NCBI RefSeq assembly: GCF_017676365.1 | Contig: NZ_JADKMA010000053.1 | Coordinates: 1 to 38,617 of the forward strand | Length of the DNA stretch: 38,617 bases | Origin: Streptomyces oryzae | GTDB lineage: Bacteria > Actinomycetota > Actinomycetes > Streptomycetales > Streptomycetaceae | Direction: 5' to 3' | Part shown: positions 16,715-27,783 of the stretch, piece after piece | How the letters are laid out: each line of letters begins with the position of its first letter | Numbering within the stretch: position 1 is the stretch's first letter | The notes under the pieces: model-generated | What the model was told of the DNA's origin: nothing | The model's input: the letters and a program-made list of their open reading frames with translations, nothing else | Database searches by the model: none | Position numbers and translations under genes: made by a program

Positions 16715-17782
16715 TCAGCCGGAGACGCGGGCTGCGAGGGCGTCGCCGATCTCATCGGTGCTCCGCGCCGCTCCGGCGCCCCGCTCGGTGAGGTCGGCGG
16801 TGACAGCCGCGTCGATACGGTCGGCCTCGTCCTCGTACCCGAGATGCCGCAGCAGCAGGGCGACGGACAGCACCGTGGCCGTCGGGTCCGCCTTGCCGGT
16901 GCCCGCGATGTCGGGCGCCGACCCGTGGACGGGCTCGAACATCGAAGGGAACTCCCGCGTGGGGTTGATGTTCCCGGAAGCGGCGAGCCCGATCCCGCCG
17001 CTGACCGCGGCGGCCAGGTCGGTGATGATGTCGCCGAAGAGGTTGTCGGTGACGATCACGTCGAACCGCGCCGGATCGGTCGTCAGGAAGATCGTGGCCG
17101 CGTCGACGTGCAGATAGTCGGTGGTCACCTCGGGGAATTCGCGGCCGACCCGGTCGAAGGTGTCCTTCCACAGGTGACCGGCGTGCACCAGCACATTGTT
17201 CTTGTGCACCAGCGTCAGCTTCTTCCGCGGGCGCGCCTGCGCCCGCGCGTACGCGTCGCGCACGACCCGCTCCACGCCGAACGCGGTGTTGACGCTCACC
17301 TCATTGGCGACCTCGTGCGGGGTGCCCTTGCGGATGGTGCCGCCGTTGCCGACGTACGGCCCCTCGGTGCCCTCGCGGACGACGACGAAGTCGATCTCCG
17401 GACGGCCCGCCAGCGGCGAGGTGACGTTCGGGAAGAGCTTGGAGGGGCGCAGGTTGACGAAGTGGTCGAAGGCGAAGCGCAGCTTCAGCAGCAGCCCGCG
17501 CTCCAGTACGCCGGAGGGGACGCCCGGATCGCCGACGGCGCCGAGCAGAATCGCGTTGTGGGCCTTGAGCCGCTCCAGCTCCTCGTCGGTGAGCGTCTCC
17601 CCCGTGGCGTGCCAGCGTTTGGCGCCGAGATCGTACTCGCGCGTCTCCAGCTTGACGTCCTGCGGGAGGACGGCGGTGAGGACCTTCAGGCCCTGGGCGA
17701 CGACCTCCGGGCCGATTCCGTCACCGGGAATCACTGCCAGGTCGATGGTGCGGTCGGTGCGGGATGCCGTTTCCGAAGACAT
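16715..17782 (-). CDS. leuB: 3-Isopropylmalate dehydrogenase
   Basis: Oxidatively decarboxylates 3-isopropylmalate with NAD+ in leucine synthesis. Family motifs appear in order: [14 protein letters not shown] at the N-terminus, [61 protein letters not shown], the metal-binding [18 protein letters not shown], and the NAD loop [19 protein letters not shown]. The ATG at 17782 gives 355 residues with a 12-residue extension before the conserved core; the upstream in-frame ATG at 17818 is possible. Neither has a well-spaced ribosome site (GGGGAG is about 12 bases from 17782). It is divergent from the purple-acid-phosphatase-like gene. Confidence 0.95.
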   Translation of the reverse strand: MSSETASRTDRTIDLAVIPGDGIGPEVVAQGLKVLTAVLPQDVKLETREYDLGAKRWHATGETLTDEELERLKAHNAILLGAVGDPGVPSGVLERGLLLKLRFAFDHFVNLRPSKLFPNVTSPLAGRPEIDFVVVREGTEGPYVGNGGTIRKGTPHEVANEVSVNTAFGVERVVRDAYARAQARPRKKLTLVHKNNVLVHAGHLWKDTFDRVGREFPEVTTDYLHVDAATIFLTTDPARFDVIVTDNLFGDIITDLAAAVSGGIGLAASGNINPTREFPSMFEPVHGSAPDIAGTGKADPTATVLSVALLLRHLGYEDEADRIDAAVTADLTERGAGAARSTDEIGDALAARVSG

Positions 17783-17911
17783 GCGGCGGACGATACTCCC
17801 CGTCCCAGCTTGTGACATAAAGCTGTCCGTATGACGGACGACGCCTGTCGTTCACGGCGTGTATCCGCGGGTGTCTTCCGGGAGTTGGCGCCCGTTGCCA
17901 CCGTGGTGCCC

Positions 17912-19507
17912 ATGGCTGCGAACCATCTGCCCGGATTCGGGATCCCCGACCACCTCGCCGCCCGGATGAGCATGGCCGAGCAGCACGAGTATCTGCGCAG
18001 GAGACTCACCCGGCGCAGCGTACTGCGCGGCGGCGGGCTGATGGCGGCGGGCGCCGCCGGTGCGGCGGGGCTGGTCGTCGGCTCGGACGCCGCGCTCGAT
18101 CCCGGCGCGGGGAGCCCCACCGGCGCCGGCCCCACGCCGGTGCTCTCCCGCGCCTCGGTGGACGGCAGGCTGGTCGCGCCGTTCGGCCGCCATCTGGCGT
18201 TCGGCGCCGACCCGCGGACCGGGATGCGGGTCTCCTGGCAGGTCCCGTTCGCCGTCCGCAGGCCGTATCTGCGGTTCGGGCCCAAGCCGTGGGAGCTGGA
18301 GAGCAAGGTGGCCGCCGAGGTCCGCGCGCTGCACACCCCCTCGCTCGGCCGCCATCTGCCCGCCGTCGAGCAGCTCTATCTGCACGTGCGGCTGGAGGGG
18401 CTGCGGCCCGGCACGACGTACTACTACGGTGTCGGCCACGACGGATTCGACCCCACCTCAGCCGAACGCCTGGGCAGCGTCGGGTCGTTCACCACCGCAC
18501 CGGCCGGCGGCAAGCAGCCCTTCGTCTTCACCGCCTTCGGCGACCAGGGCGTCGGCCCTGACGCACTCGCCACCAACCAGCTGCTGCTCGGCCAGAACCC
18601 GGCCTTCCATCTGCACGCGGGCGACATCTGCTACGCCGACGACACCGGGCACGGCGAGAAGTCCGACACCTACGACGCGCGGGTATGGGACCAGTACCTC
18701 GCCCAGACCGAGCCCGTGGCATCCCGCGTGCCGTGGATGGTGACCACCGGCAACCACGACATGGAGGCGTGGTACAGCCCCGACGGCTACGGCGGCCAGG
18801 CCGCCCGCTGGTCCCTCCCCGGCAACGGCCCCGACCCGGCCAAGTCGCCGGGCGTCTACGCCTTCGAGTACGGGAACGTCGGGGTCATCGCCCTCGACGC
18901 GAACGACGTCTCCTATGAGATCCCGGCCAACCTCGGCTACACCGACGGGGCACAGACCCGGTGGCTGGAGCGGACGCTGAAGCGGATGCGGGCCGCGCCG
19001 GGCATCGACTTCGTCGTCGTCTTCTTCCACCACTGCGCGTACTCGACCGCCACGCACGGTTCGGACGGCGGGGTGCGGGAAGCGTGGGGGGCACTGTTCG
19101 AGCAGCACCATGTGGACCTGGTGATCAACGGGCACAACCATGTGTACGAACGGACGGACCCGGTGCGGGGCGGTTCCCCCACCCGGGCGGTGCGGGTGGG
19201 GGATGTGACCGATCCTGTGCGGGACGGCACCGTATATGTCACCGCCGGCGGGGGTGGCAGGGAGCTGTACGACTTCTCGGCGCCGGACAGCTATGAGGGG
19301 CACCTCGAGGAGCGGGACAGCGTTGCGGGCGTCCGCTGGACGAAGGGCGGGGACTCGGTGCGGAGCCGCGTGGAGTGGTCCCGGGTCCGTTACACGGGGT
19401 TTTCATTTCTTGCGGTGGAGTCCCGGCCCGGACGGCGGCCCTCCCTCGCCGTGACCGCGCTGGCACGGTCGGGCCGCCGCGTCGACCACTTCGTGGTGCG
19501 TCGCTGA
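17912..19507 (+). CDS. Tat-exported purple acid phosphatase-like metallophosphoesterase
   Basis: Secreted binuclear metallophosphoesterase. The start MAANHLPGFGIPDHL leads to MSMAEQHEYLRRRLTRRSVL, a common opening in this streptomycete family, with the twin-arginine motif RRSVLRGG and a hydrophobic Ala/Gly helix. An N-terminal fibronectin-like purple acid phosphatase domain includes LEGLRPGTTYYYGVGHDG. Metal ligands of the catalytic domain follow: FGDQGVG, HLHAGDICYADD, TTGNHDMEAWY, FFHHCAY and INGHNHVYERT. The ATG at 17912 is chosen by family resemblance; the frame opens at 17831 without a ribosome site. With the PhoD-type enzyme, two exported phosphatases flank ilvE-leuB. No Pho box was recognised here. 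Confidence 0.9.
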   Translation: MAANHLPGFGIPDHLAARMSMAEQHEYLRRRLTRRSVLRGGGLMAAGAAGAAGLVVGSDAALDPGAGSPTGAGPTPVLSRASVDGRLVAPFGRHLAFGADPRTGMRVSWQVPFAVRRPYLRFGPKPWELESKVAAEVRALHTPSLGRHLPAVEQLYLHVRLEGLRPGTTYYYGVGHDGFDPTSAERLGSVGSFTTAPAGGKQPFVFTAFGDQGVGPDALATNQLLLGQNPAFHLHAGDICYADDTGHGEKSDTYDARVWDQYLAQTEPVASRVPWMVTTGNHDMEAWYSPDGYGGQAARWSLPGNGPDPAKSPGVYAFEYGNVGVIALDANDVSYEIPANLGYTDGAQTRWLERTLKRMRAAPGIDFVVVFFHHCAYSTATHGSDGGVREAWGALFEQHHVDLVINGHNHVYERTDPVRGGSPTRAVRVGDVTDPVRDGTVYVTAGGGGRELYDFSAPDSYEGHLEERDSVAGVRWTKGGDSVRSRVEWSRVRYTGFSFLAVESRPGRRPSLAVTALARSGRRVDHFVVRR

Positions 19508-19587
19508 CTGGGGAGGGGGTGCCCCTTGCTGTGCGTTGCAGGCTGCGGGTTGTTTGTGGCTGGTCGCGCAGTTCCCCGCGCCCCTGA
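19508..19587 (+). repeat. Dispersed intergenic repeat, copy C
   Basis: Begins immediately after the phosphatase stop codon: CTGGGGAGGGGGTGCCCCTT, then GCGTTGCAGGCTGCGGGTTG, TTTGTGGCTGGTCGCGCAG, TTCCCCGCGCCCCTGA. It is nearly identical to the reverse copy at 11409-11490 and matches the copy at 3221-3323 outside that copy's insertion. Confidence 0.85.
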
Positions 19588-19648
19588 ATGGCCAGCCCCT
19601 GCGCTTGGGAGGTCTGCGCAAGGCGCAGGACTGGCAAGCGCAGCCCCC

Positions 19649-19685
19649 TTGCGGGGTACGCGAGCTCCAAGGGGCAACCCCGCAA
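19649..19685. terminator. Hairpin between convergent genes
   Basis: TTGCGGGGT (19649-19657) pairs perfectly with ACCCCGCAA (19677-19685). It lies between the phosphatase gene (plus strand) and the 42-residue gene (minus strand) and could end either transcript. Confidence 0.5.
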
Positions 19686-19711
19686 AGCGCTGAGGCGCCC
19701 CCCCGCAGGGG

Positions 19712-19840
19712 TCAGCGGCGGTCGAAGGCGCGCTGGAGGGCTTCGGCCGCCTTGCGGCGGTCCTCTTCGCGGAGGCGGGCCGCGGCGCGGGAGCGGCGGA
19801 CGCGGGAGGCGGGGACGTGGGTGGCTGTGGGCGTGGCCAT
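19712..19840 (-). CDS. Small basic protein (42 aa), function unknown
   Basis: I do not recognise a named family. The ATG at 19840 has a strong AAGGAG ten bases upstream, the main reason to accept so short a gene. The product runs MATPTATHVPASRVRRSR, then AAARLREEDRRKAAEALQ, ending RAFDRR. It has 11 arginines and one lysine against five acidic residues. From about residue 18 it is a likely amphipathic helix with no membrane segment. It could bind nucleic acid or a protein partner; this is inference from charge alone. It lies downstream of pruA on the same strand but is separated by a terminator and a 330-base gap, so it is probably transcribed alone from a promoter near 19900-20080. Confidence 0.65.
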   Translation of the reverse strand: MATPTATHVPASRVRRSRAAARLREEDRRKAAEALQRAFDRR

Positions 19841-19997
19841 GGGAATGCAACTCCTTCTGCACGACGCGTGGACGCAAGAACGCAAGGAGAGATCTGCCGG
19901 ACAGCCAACGGTGCGGGGACAACCGGTGCGGCAGGGATCACCTGCCTGGGACGCACGGGCGTCACATCCGCGAAGCGCTCGGTCGAGCGAGACGATC

Positions 19998-20059
19998 GGC
20001 TTCCTACAAAGATAGAAGCCGAGGGCCGTGATGTCTCGCCAAATAGTTGGGCTTCCTAC
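19998..20059. repeat. Direct repeat GGCTTCCTAC in a low-GC promoter patch
   Basis: GGCTTCCTAC occurs at 19998-20007 and 20050-20059 (GTAGGAAGCC on the minus strand). Pairable arms surround it: GGCTTC with GAAGCC at 19998-20029, and GTCTC/GAGAC plus ATAGT/ACTAT across 20033-20080. The patch is clearly less GC-rich than its surroundings and lies upstream of the 42-residue gene. It is the main content of the 330-base gap 19841-20170. Confidence 0.5.
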
Positions 20060-20099
20060 TATCTGAGACGAGGCCCACATCGCCGCAGCTCAAAAGGGC

Positions 20100-20145
20100 G
20101 GGCCCGGCCCACCTCTCCGTAAGGGAGGAGAAGGAGGCCGGGCCC
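20100..20145 (-). terminator. Terminator of the P5C dehydrogenase gene
   Basis: GGGCCCGGCC (20100-20109) pairs perfectly with GGCCGGGCCC (20136-20145), and the loop holds a smaller CTCTCC/GGGAG hairpin. It begins 25 bases beyond the stop codon. Confidence 0.8.
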
Positions 20146-20170
20146 TCATCGCACAGGGGCCACGGGGGCA

Positions 20171-21802
<1,632 letters not shown>

Positions 21803-21854
21803 AGTTGCTCCTTGTGTCGTGGTTCGGGCTGTCGGTATTGCCGGCGTCTGAGGA

Positions 21855-21974
21855 GGGTGCCGTATTCAGCTGCGGGTGACGAGGGACCGCAAGCTGTGTC
21901 TCCCCGGGGGACAACCCCCGGACCCCCGGCCGGAAGGGTGCCGTATTCAGCTGCGGGTGACGAGGGACCGCAAG
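21855..21974. repeat. 39-bp exact direct repeat duplicating the 3' end of proline dehydrogenase
   Basis: The 39 bases at 21855-21893 are repeated exactly at 21936-21974 (period 81). The second copy covers the last 28 coding bases and stop of proline dehydrogenase plus 11 bases downstream. The DNA between is rich in C and G runs (CCCCGGGGGACAACCCCCGG and so on). Confidence 0.85.
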
Positions 21975-22873
21975 AAGAAGGCCAGGTTCGCGGGGCGCTC
22001 CGCGAGGCGTCGCATGAAGTAGCCGTACCAGTCGGTGCCGTACGGAACATAGACCCGCATCCGGTGACCCAGCGCGACCAGTCGCTCCTGTTCGGCTCCG
22101 CGGATGCCGTAGAGCATCTGGAATTCGTACTCGTCCCGCTTTCGACCGTAACGCTCGGCCAGGTTCTGGGCGATGGCCACCATGCGGGGGTCATGGGAGC
22201 CGACCATCGGGTAGCCCTGGCCGGCCATGAGGATCTTCAGGCAGCGCACATACGCCCGGTCCACCTCGCGTTTGTCCTGGTAGGCGACCTCGGAGGGCTC
22301 GTTGTACGCGCCCTTGACCAGCCGGACCCGGGAGCCCTCGCCGGCCAGCGCGTGGCAGTCGTCCTCGGTACGGAAGAGATACGACTGGAGCACGGCGCCG
22401 GTGCCGGGGAAGCGCTCGCGCAGCTGCCCGAGTATGGCCAGCGTGGAGTCGACTGTGGTGTGATCCTCCATGTCGAGGGTGACCGTCGTACCGGCGGCGG
22501 CCGCGGCCTCGACGACCGGGCGCACGTTCTCATAGGCCAGCTCGTGCCCGCCCGGAAGCGCCTGCCCGAAGGCGGAGAGCTTGACCGACATCTCGGCGTG
22601 CTCGGCGAGCCCGGCGCCGGCCAGCGCCTCGGTGAGCGCGAGGTAGGCGTCGCGGTTGCGGAGGGCCTCCGACCGGTCGGTGATGTCCTCGCCGAGATGA
22701 TCGATCGTGACCTGCATACCGCGCTCGGTGAGCGCGGTGACAGAGGGCAGACACTGATCGAGCTGCTCGCCCGCCACGAACCGGTCCACCATCGGGCGGG
22801 TCACCGGAGCGGCCGAGACGAGGCGGCGGATGCTGTCGCTGCGCGCGGCGGCGAGGAGCACGGGTCCCAGCAC
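21947..22873 (-). CDS. Proline dehydrogenase
   Basis: FAD-dependent enzyme that oxidises proline to P5C and passes electrons to the respiratory chain. It is a 308-residue monofunctional form, as in most Gram-positives, with P5C dehydrogenase as a separate gene. Features include SAAPVTRPMVDRFVAGEQLD near the N-terminus, TIDHLGEDITDRSEA, TLDMEDHTTVDSTLAI, RLVKGAYNEPSEVAYQDK and the substrate-binding YVPYGTDWYGYFMRRLAERP. GTG at 22873 is chosen: GGAGGT lies just upstream and the product begins VLGPVLLAAARSD like its homologues; the frame stays open further upstream. It is divergent from a PucR-family regulator that probably controls it. Confidence 0.93.
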   Translation of the reverse strand: MLGPVLLAAARSDSIRRLVSAAPVTRPMVDRFVAGEQLDQCLPSVTALTERGMQVTIDHLGEDITDRSEALRNRDAYLALTEALAGAGLAEHAEMSVKLSAFGQALPGGHELAYENVRPVVEAAAAAGTTVTLDMEDHTTVDSTLAILGQLRERFPGTGAVLQSYLFRTEDDCHALAGEGSRVRLVKGAYNEPSEVAYQDKREVDRAYVRCLKILMAGQGYPMVGSHDPRMVAIAQNLAERYGRKRDEYEFQMLYGIRGAEQERLVALGHRMRVYVPYGTDWYGYFMRRLAERPANLAFFLRSLVTRS

Positions 22874-23016
22874 GGGGCACCTCCACGGTTTGTTCTTGCC
22901 GGTGGCTCGCCGAAGAGGGCGCAGAGGCGCAACGCGCGAGCCACTCAGAACGTAAGGATCGCGCCAACTGCGGGCCATCGACAGGTGTCACGCATCCGTG
23001 GCCCGGCTCTCAGACA

Positions 23017-23038
23017 GATGTATGAGAGATGTACGAGA
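23017..23038. promoter_or_regulatory. Tandem 11-bp direct repeat in the proline promoter region
   Basis: GATGTATGAGA is followed at once by GATGTACGAGA, a head-to-tail repeat with one mismatch and a period of one helical turn. It sits between proline dehydrogenase and the divergent PucR gene, a natural place for a regulator to bind. Confidence 0.5.
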
Positions 23039-23049
23039 ATGGGCCACCG

Positions 23050-23072
23050 GGCGTACGACACCGTCGTACGCC
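23050..23072. promoter_or_regulatory. Perfect 10-3-10 palindrome upstream of the PucR gene
   Basis: GGCGTACGAC and GTCGTACGCC flank ACC. The 23-base symmetric site ends 34 bases before the regulator start, where a dimer could autoregulate or repress it. Confidence 0.55.
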
Positions 23073-23106
23073 GCCAACCGAAGACGGACCTGCAGGAGGC
23101 CGGAGC

Positions 23107-24312
23107 ATGCGCGAGAACTACCAGGCGCTGATCGACGAGGTCTCCCAGTTGCTGGGTACCCCGGCCACGCTGGAGGGCCGGGACTTCTCACTGATCGCCT
23201 TCGGCGCGCACGAGGGCAGCGCCGAAGGGGACGAGGGGGAACAGACCGGTCCTGCGCTGGACTCGGTACGCACCCGCACCATCCTGCAGCGCCGCTCCAC
23301 CCCCGCCGTGCGCGCCTTCTTCGAGAGCTTCGGCATCGCGCGCGCGAGCGGCCCCGTACGGATCCCGCCGGACCCGGCCGCCGGTGTGGTGCACGGCAGG
23401 ATCTGTCTGCCGGTGCGGGACCGCGGGGTGGTGCACGGCTACATCTGGCTGCTGGACGACGGCGCTCTGGAGCTGACCGATCCGCGGCTGGCCGCCGCGA
23501 TGGCCGTCGCCGACCGCACCGGCGCCCAACTGGCCGCCGACTCCCGCGCCGAGGAGCGCACCGGGGAACTGCTGCACACCGCGCTGGCCGAGCACGGCGG
23601 AGTCGCACAGGACGAGGCGGTCGCGGAACTGCGGGCTGCGCTGGGCGAGGCGGCGTCCGGGCCGCAGGTGCTGGTCGCCGTCGCGCCCTGGCCGGACGAC
23701 GAGGCCCCGGGCGCGGCGCGCGGCCCGCTGCCCGCTGCCCTCCCCCGGCTGATGGCGCAGTGCGTACGCGACGGGGCGCTCGCGGCGCTCGTGCGGCTGC
23801 GTACCCCGCACGGCCTGGAGGCGGCCCGCACCGCGGCCGACCGGCTGCTGCGCACCCCGGGCCTGGCCGGGGCGGACGGGGCTGCGGGCCTCGCGGTCAC
23901 GGCGGGACTGAGCAGCCCGCGCTCCGGCCTGGCCGAACTGCCGGCCGCCTGGCGCGAGGCCCGCGCCGCGGCCCGGGCAGCAGCCGCCGAGTCCCTGCCC
24001 GGCGCCCTCGCCGAGTGGGACGCCATCGGCCCCTACCGGTTGCTCACCGGCATCCCCCGGCACCCCGGCCACGCCCCCGACCCGGCCGTACGGGAGCTGC
24101 TGCGGCCCACCCATCGCGAACTGGCCCGCACCGCTGAGGTCTTCCTCGACTGCGCGGGCCAGGCGGGCCGCGCCGCCGCGGCCCTCGGCATCCACCGCCA
24201 GACCCTCTACTACCGCCTCTCCCGCGTCGAACGCCTCACCGGCCTCGACCTGGACGAGGGCGAGGACCGCCTCCTGCTGCACATGGCGTTGAAGACGGCC
24301 CGGCTCAGCTAG
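23107..24312 (+). CDS. PucR/CdaR-family transcriptional regulator, likely of proline catabolism
   Basis: About 401 residues. The C-terminal helix-turn-helix (GRAAAALGIHRQTLYYRLSR followed by VERLTGLDLDEGEDRLLLHM) is the PucR-type domain. The long N-terminal part looks like a GAF/PucR-like sensor (VHGRICLPVRDRGVVHGYIW). ATG at 23107 is chosen for AGGAGG eight bases upstream; an in-frame ATG at 23029 lacks one. PucR-family activators control proline use in Bacillus (PutR) and purine use elsewhere. The divergent position beside proline dehydrogenase makes the proline role likely, but this is inference. A tandem repeat and a palindrome in the shared promoter are candidate targets. Confidence 0.9.
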   Translation: MRENYQALIDEVSQLLGTPATLEGRDFSLIAFGAHEGSAEGDEGEQTGPALDSVRTRTILQRRSTPAVRAFFESFGIARASGPVRIPPDPAAGVVHGRICLPVRDRGVVHGYIWLLDDGALELTDPRLAAAMAVADRTGAQLAADSRAEERTGELLHTALAEHGGVAQDEAVAELRAALGEAASGPQVLVAVAPWPDDEAPGAARGPLPAALPRLMAQCVRDGALAALVRLRTPHGLEAARTAADRLLRTPGLAGADGAAGLAVTAGLSSPRSGLAELPAAWREARAAARAAAAESLPGALAEWDAIGPYRLLTGIPRHPGHAPDPAVRELLRPTHRELARTAEVFLDCAGQAGRAAAALGIHRQTLYYRLSRVERLTGLDLDEGEDRLLLHMALKTARLS

Positions 24313-24326
24313 CGCTTCGCCCGTGA

Positions 24327-24360
24327 GGGGCGCCGGGGACTGCTCCCCTGGGGGCGCCCC
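24327..24360. terminator. Hairpin between convergent pucR-type gene and serA
   Basis: GGGGCGCC (24327-24334) pairs with GGCGCCCC (24353-24360); inside, GGGGA pairs with TCCCC, with a four-base bulge. It also includes GGGGCGCCGGGGACTG, which looks like a decayed relic of the dispersed repeat end. Confidence 0.6.
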
Positions 24361-24372
24361 CACGCCGGAACC

Positions 24373-25962
24373 TCACTCCGTGAGGTTCACCGCACGCGCG
24401 TGCGTGGCCCCGATCTCCTCGGCGATCTCGGACAGCACCGAGGAGCCAATCGTGTCGTCCACCGTCAGCGCGACCAGCGCCTCGCCGCCCTCCTCGGCGC
24501 GGGAGACCTGCATGCCGGCGATGTTGATGCCCGCCTCGCCCAGGATGCGGCCGAGGGTGCCGACGACGCCGGGCCGGTCGCTGTAGCGCAGGAACGCCAT
24601 GTGGTCGGCGACCGCCAGATCCACGCCGTGCTCGTTGATGGCGACGATCTTCTGCATGTGCTTGGGCCCGGCCAGCGTGCCGGAAGCGGAGACCTCCTCG
24701 CCGCCCGCGAGGGTGCCGCGCACGGTCACCACATTGCGGTGCTCGGCGGACTCGCTGGAGGTGGTCAGCCGCACCTCGACGCCGCGCTCCTGCGCGAACA
24801 GCGGCGCGTTGACGTAGCTGACCGTCTCGTCCACCACGTCCTCGAACACGCCCTTGAGCGCGGACAGTTCCAGCACCTTGACGTCGTGCTGGGTGATCTC
24901 GCCGTACACCTCGACGTCCAGCCGGACGGCCACCTCGCCGGCCAGCGCCGTGAAGATCCGGCCCAGCTTCTCGGCGAGCGGCAGCGCGGGGCGTACGTCC
25001 TCGGCGATGACCCCGCCCTGCACGTTGACCGCGTCGGGGACCAGCTCGCCCGCCAGTGCCAGCCGCACCGACTTGGCGACCGCGATGCCCGCCTTCTCCT
25101 GCGCCTCGCCCGTGGAGGCGCCCAGGTGCGGGGTGCACACGACCTGGTCGAAGGCGAAGAGCGGGGAGTCGGTGCACGGCTCGGAGGCGTACACATCCAG
25201 GCCCGCGCCCGCCACGCGCCCCTCCTTGAGCGCCGCCGCCAGCGCCTCCTCGTCCACGATGCCGCCGCGGGCCGCGTTGACGATGCGCACGTTCGGCTTG
25301 ACCTTGTGCAGCGCCTCGTCGCCGATGAGGCCCAGCGTCTCGGGCGTCTTGGGCAGGTGGACGGTGATGAAGTCGGCGACCTCCAGCAGCTCGTCCAGCG
25401 AGAGCAGCTTCACGCCCATCTGCGCGGCCCGCGCGGGCTGCACGAACGGGTCGTAGGCGACGACCTTCATCCCGAACGCCGACATGCGCTGAGCCACCAG
25501 CACCCCGATCCGGCCGAGGCCGACGACGCCGAGCGTCTTCTCGCTCAGCTCGACACCGGTGTACTTGCTGCGCTTCCACTCGCCGTTCTTGAGCGCGGCG
25601 TTGGCCTGCGGGATGTTGCGGGCCGTCGCGATGAGCAGCCCGCAGGCCAGCTCCGCCGCGGTGACGATGTTGGAGGTCGGTGCGTTGACCACCATCACGC
25701 CCGCCTTGGTGGCGGCGGGCACGTCCACGTTGTCGAGCCCGACGCCGGCGCGGGCGACCACCTTGAGCTTGTTCGCCGCGGCCACGGCCTCGGCGTCGAT
25801 CTTGGTGGCGGAGCGGACGAGGACGGCGTCCACATCGGCGAGAGCGGGGAGGAGTTCGTCGCGGTTGGCGCCGTCACAGTGCCGGATCTCGAAATCCGGC
25901 CCCAGCGCGTCGACGGTCGCGGGCGACAGCTCTTCGGCGATGAGTACTACGGGCTTGCTCAC
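24373..25962 (-). CDS. serA: D-3-phosphoglycerate dehydrogenase
   Basis: First step of serine synthesis, oxidising 3-phosphoglycerate with NAD+. At 529 residues it is the long actinobacterial form: substrate and NAD domains, an inserted allosteric domain, then a C-terminal ACT domain for serine feedback. The NAD loop is GVVGLGRIGVLVAQRM. The catalytic triad lies in NAARGGIVDEEAL (Arg), GLDVYASEPC (Glu) and VVCTPHLGASTGEAQ (His). The ACT domain (about 455-529) contains RPGVVGTLGRILGEAGINIA. The GTG at 25962 has TTGGAG upstream. It follows ilvC on the same strand, but a strong terminator lies between, so it is probably transcribed separately. Confidence 0.96.
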   Translation of the reverse strand: MSKPVVLIAEELSPATVDALGPDFEIRHCDGANRDELLPALADVDAVLVRSATKIDAEAVAAANKLKVVARAGVGLDNVDVPAATKAGVMVVNAPTSNIVTAAELACGLLIATARNIPQANAALKNGEWKRSKYTGVELSEKTLGVVGLGRIGVLVAQRMSAFGMKVVAYDPFVQPARAAQMGVKLLSLDELLEVADFITVHLPKTPETLGLIGDEALHKVKPNVRIVNAARGGIVDEEALAAALKEGRVAGAGLDVYASEPCTDSPLFAFDQVVCTPHLGASTGEAQEKAGIAVAKSVRLALAGELVPDAVNVQGGVIAEDVRPALPLAEKLGRIFTALAGEVAVRLDVEVYGEITQHDVKVLELSALKGVFEDVVDETVSYVNAPLFAQERGVEVRLTTSSESAEHRNVVTVRGTLAGGEEVSASGTLAGPKHMQKIVAINEHGVDLAVADHMAFLRYSDRPGVVGTLGRILGEAGINIAGMQVSRAEEGGEALVALTVDDTIGSSVLSEIAEEIGATHARAVNLTE

Positions 25963-26091
25963 GTGGTCTCCAAATTCTTGGGACGGCGCGTTTCCCTGCG
26001 GGTTCCCGGGCGAGGGGGGAGGGGAAGGGAGGGGGCAGACGCACGACGCTGTGAGCCTGTGGCTCAGCAGTCTATCGGCGCGAACTCACAC

Positions 26092-26136
26092 GTGTGGGCA
26101 ATCGGTCCGCTCCTCGGGCTGACCGATTGCCCACAC
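26092..26136 (-). terminator. Terminator of the ilvBNC operon
   Basis: GTGTGGGCAATCGGT (26092-26106) pairs perfectly with ACCGATTGCCCACAC (26122-26136) around a 15-base loop. It begins 14 bases beyond the ilvC stop. Confidence 0.85.
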
Positions 26137-26149
26137 CCGGGTTGAGGGG

Positions 26150-27226
<1,077 letters not shown>

Positions 27227-27751
27227 TCAGGCGGAGCGCTCCAGTGCCCTGAGACTCCGGTCGGTGATGGAGCGGGCGCCGCGCCCTATGGCGATGGTGC
27301 CGGACTGCACCAGTTCCTTGATGCCGTACGGCTCCAGCATCCTCAGCATCGCCTCCAGCTTGTCGGCGCTGCCGGTGGCCTCGATGGTGACGGCCTCCGG
27401 GGAGACGTCCACGGTCTTGGCGCGGAAAAGCTGGACGATCTCCACGATCTGCGAGCGGGTCTCGCCCTCGGCCCGGACCTTGACCAGGACGAGTTCCCGC
27501 TGCACAGCGGAGGAGGGCTCCAGCTCGACGATCTTGAGGACGTTGACCAGCTTGTTGAGCTGCTTGGTGACCTGCTCCAGCGGCAGGTCCTCGACGTTCA
27601 CCACGATGGTGATCCGGGAGATGTCGGGGTGCTCGGTCACGCCGACGGCGAGCGAGTCGATGTTGAAGCCGCGACGGGAGAAGAGCGAGGCGATCCTGGC
27701 CAGGATGCCGGGGGTGTTCTCCACCAGCACGGAGAGCGTGTGCTTGGACAT
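27227..27751 (-). CDS. ilvN: Acetolactate synthase small (regulatory) subunit
   Basis: Regulatory subunit that raises IlvB activity and confers valine feedback. It has 174 residues: an N-terminal ACT domain (LSVLVENTPGILARIASLFS, RRGFNIDSLAVGVTEHPDIS) and a C-terminal domain (RELVLVKVRAEGETRSQIVE; LEPYGIKELVQSGTIAIGRG). It starts 32 bases after the ilvB stop and ends 78 bases before ilvC. Confidence 0.96.
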   Translation of the reverse strand: MSKHTLSVLVENTPGILARIASLFSRRGFNIDSLAVGVTEHPDISRITIVVNVEDLPLEQVTKQLNKLVNVLKIVELEPSSAVQRELVLVKVRAEGETRSQIVEIVQLFRAKTVDVSPEAVTIEATGSADKLEAMLRMLEPYGIKELVQSGTIAIGRGARSITDRSLRALERSA

Positions 27752-27783
27752 CGTTGGAGTGCCTTTCCGTTCCTGCGTGCCGG

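Noticed and set aside
19712..20080. 122-codon version of the small basic protein
   Set aside because: The upstream part runs through promoter-like repeats and has no ribosome site; the 42-codon form has AAGGAG.
24400..26145. 581-codon plus-strand frame opposite serA
   Set aside because: Antisense shadow; serA on the minus strand is complete with catalytic and ACT motifs.
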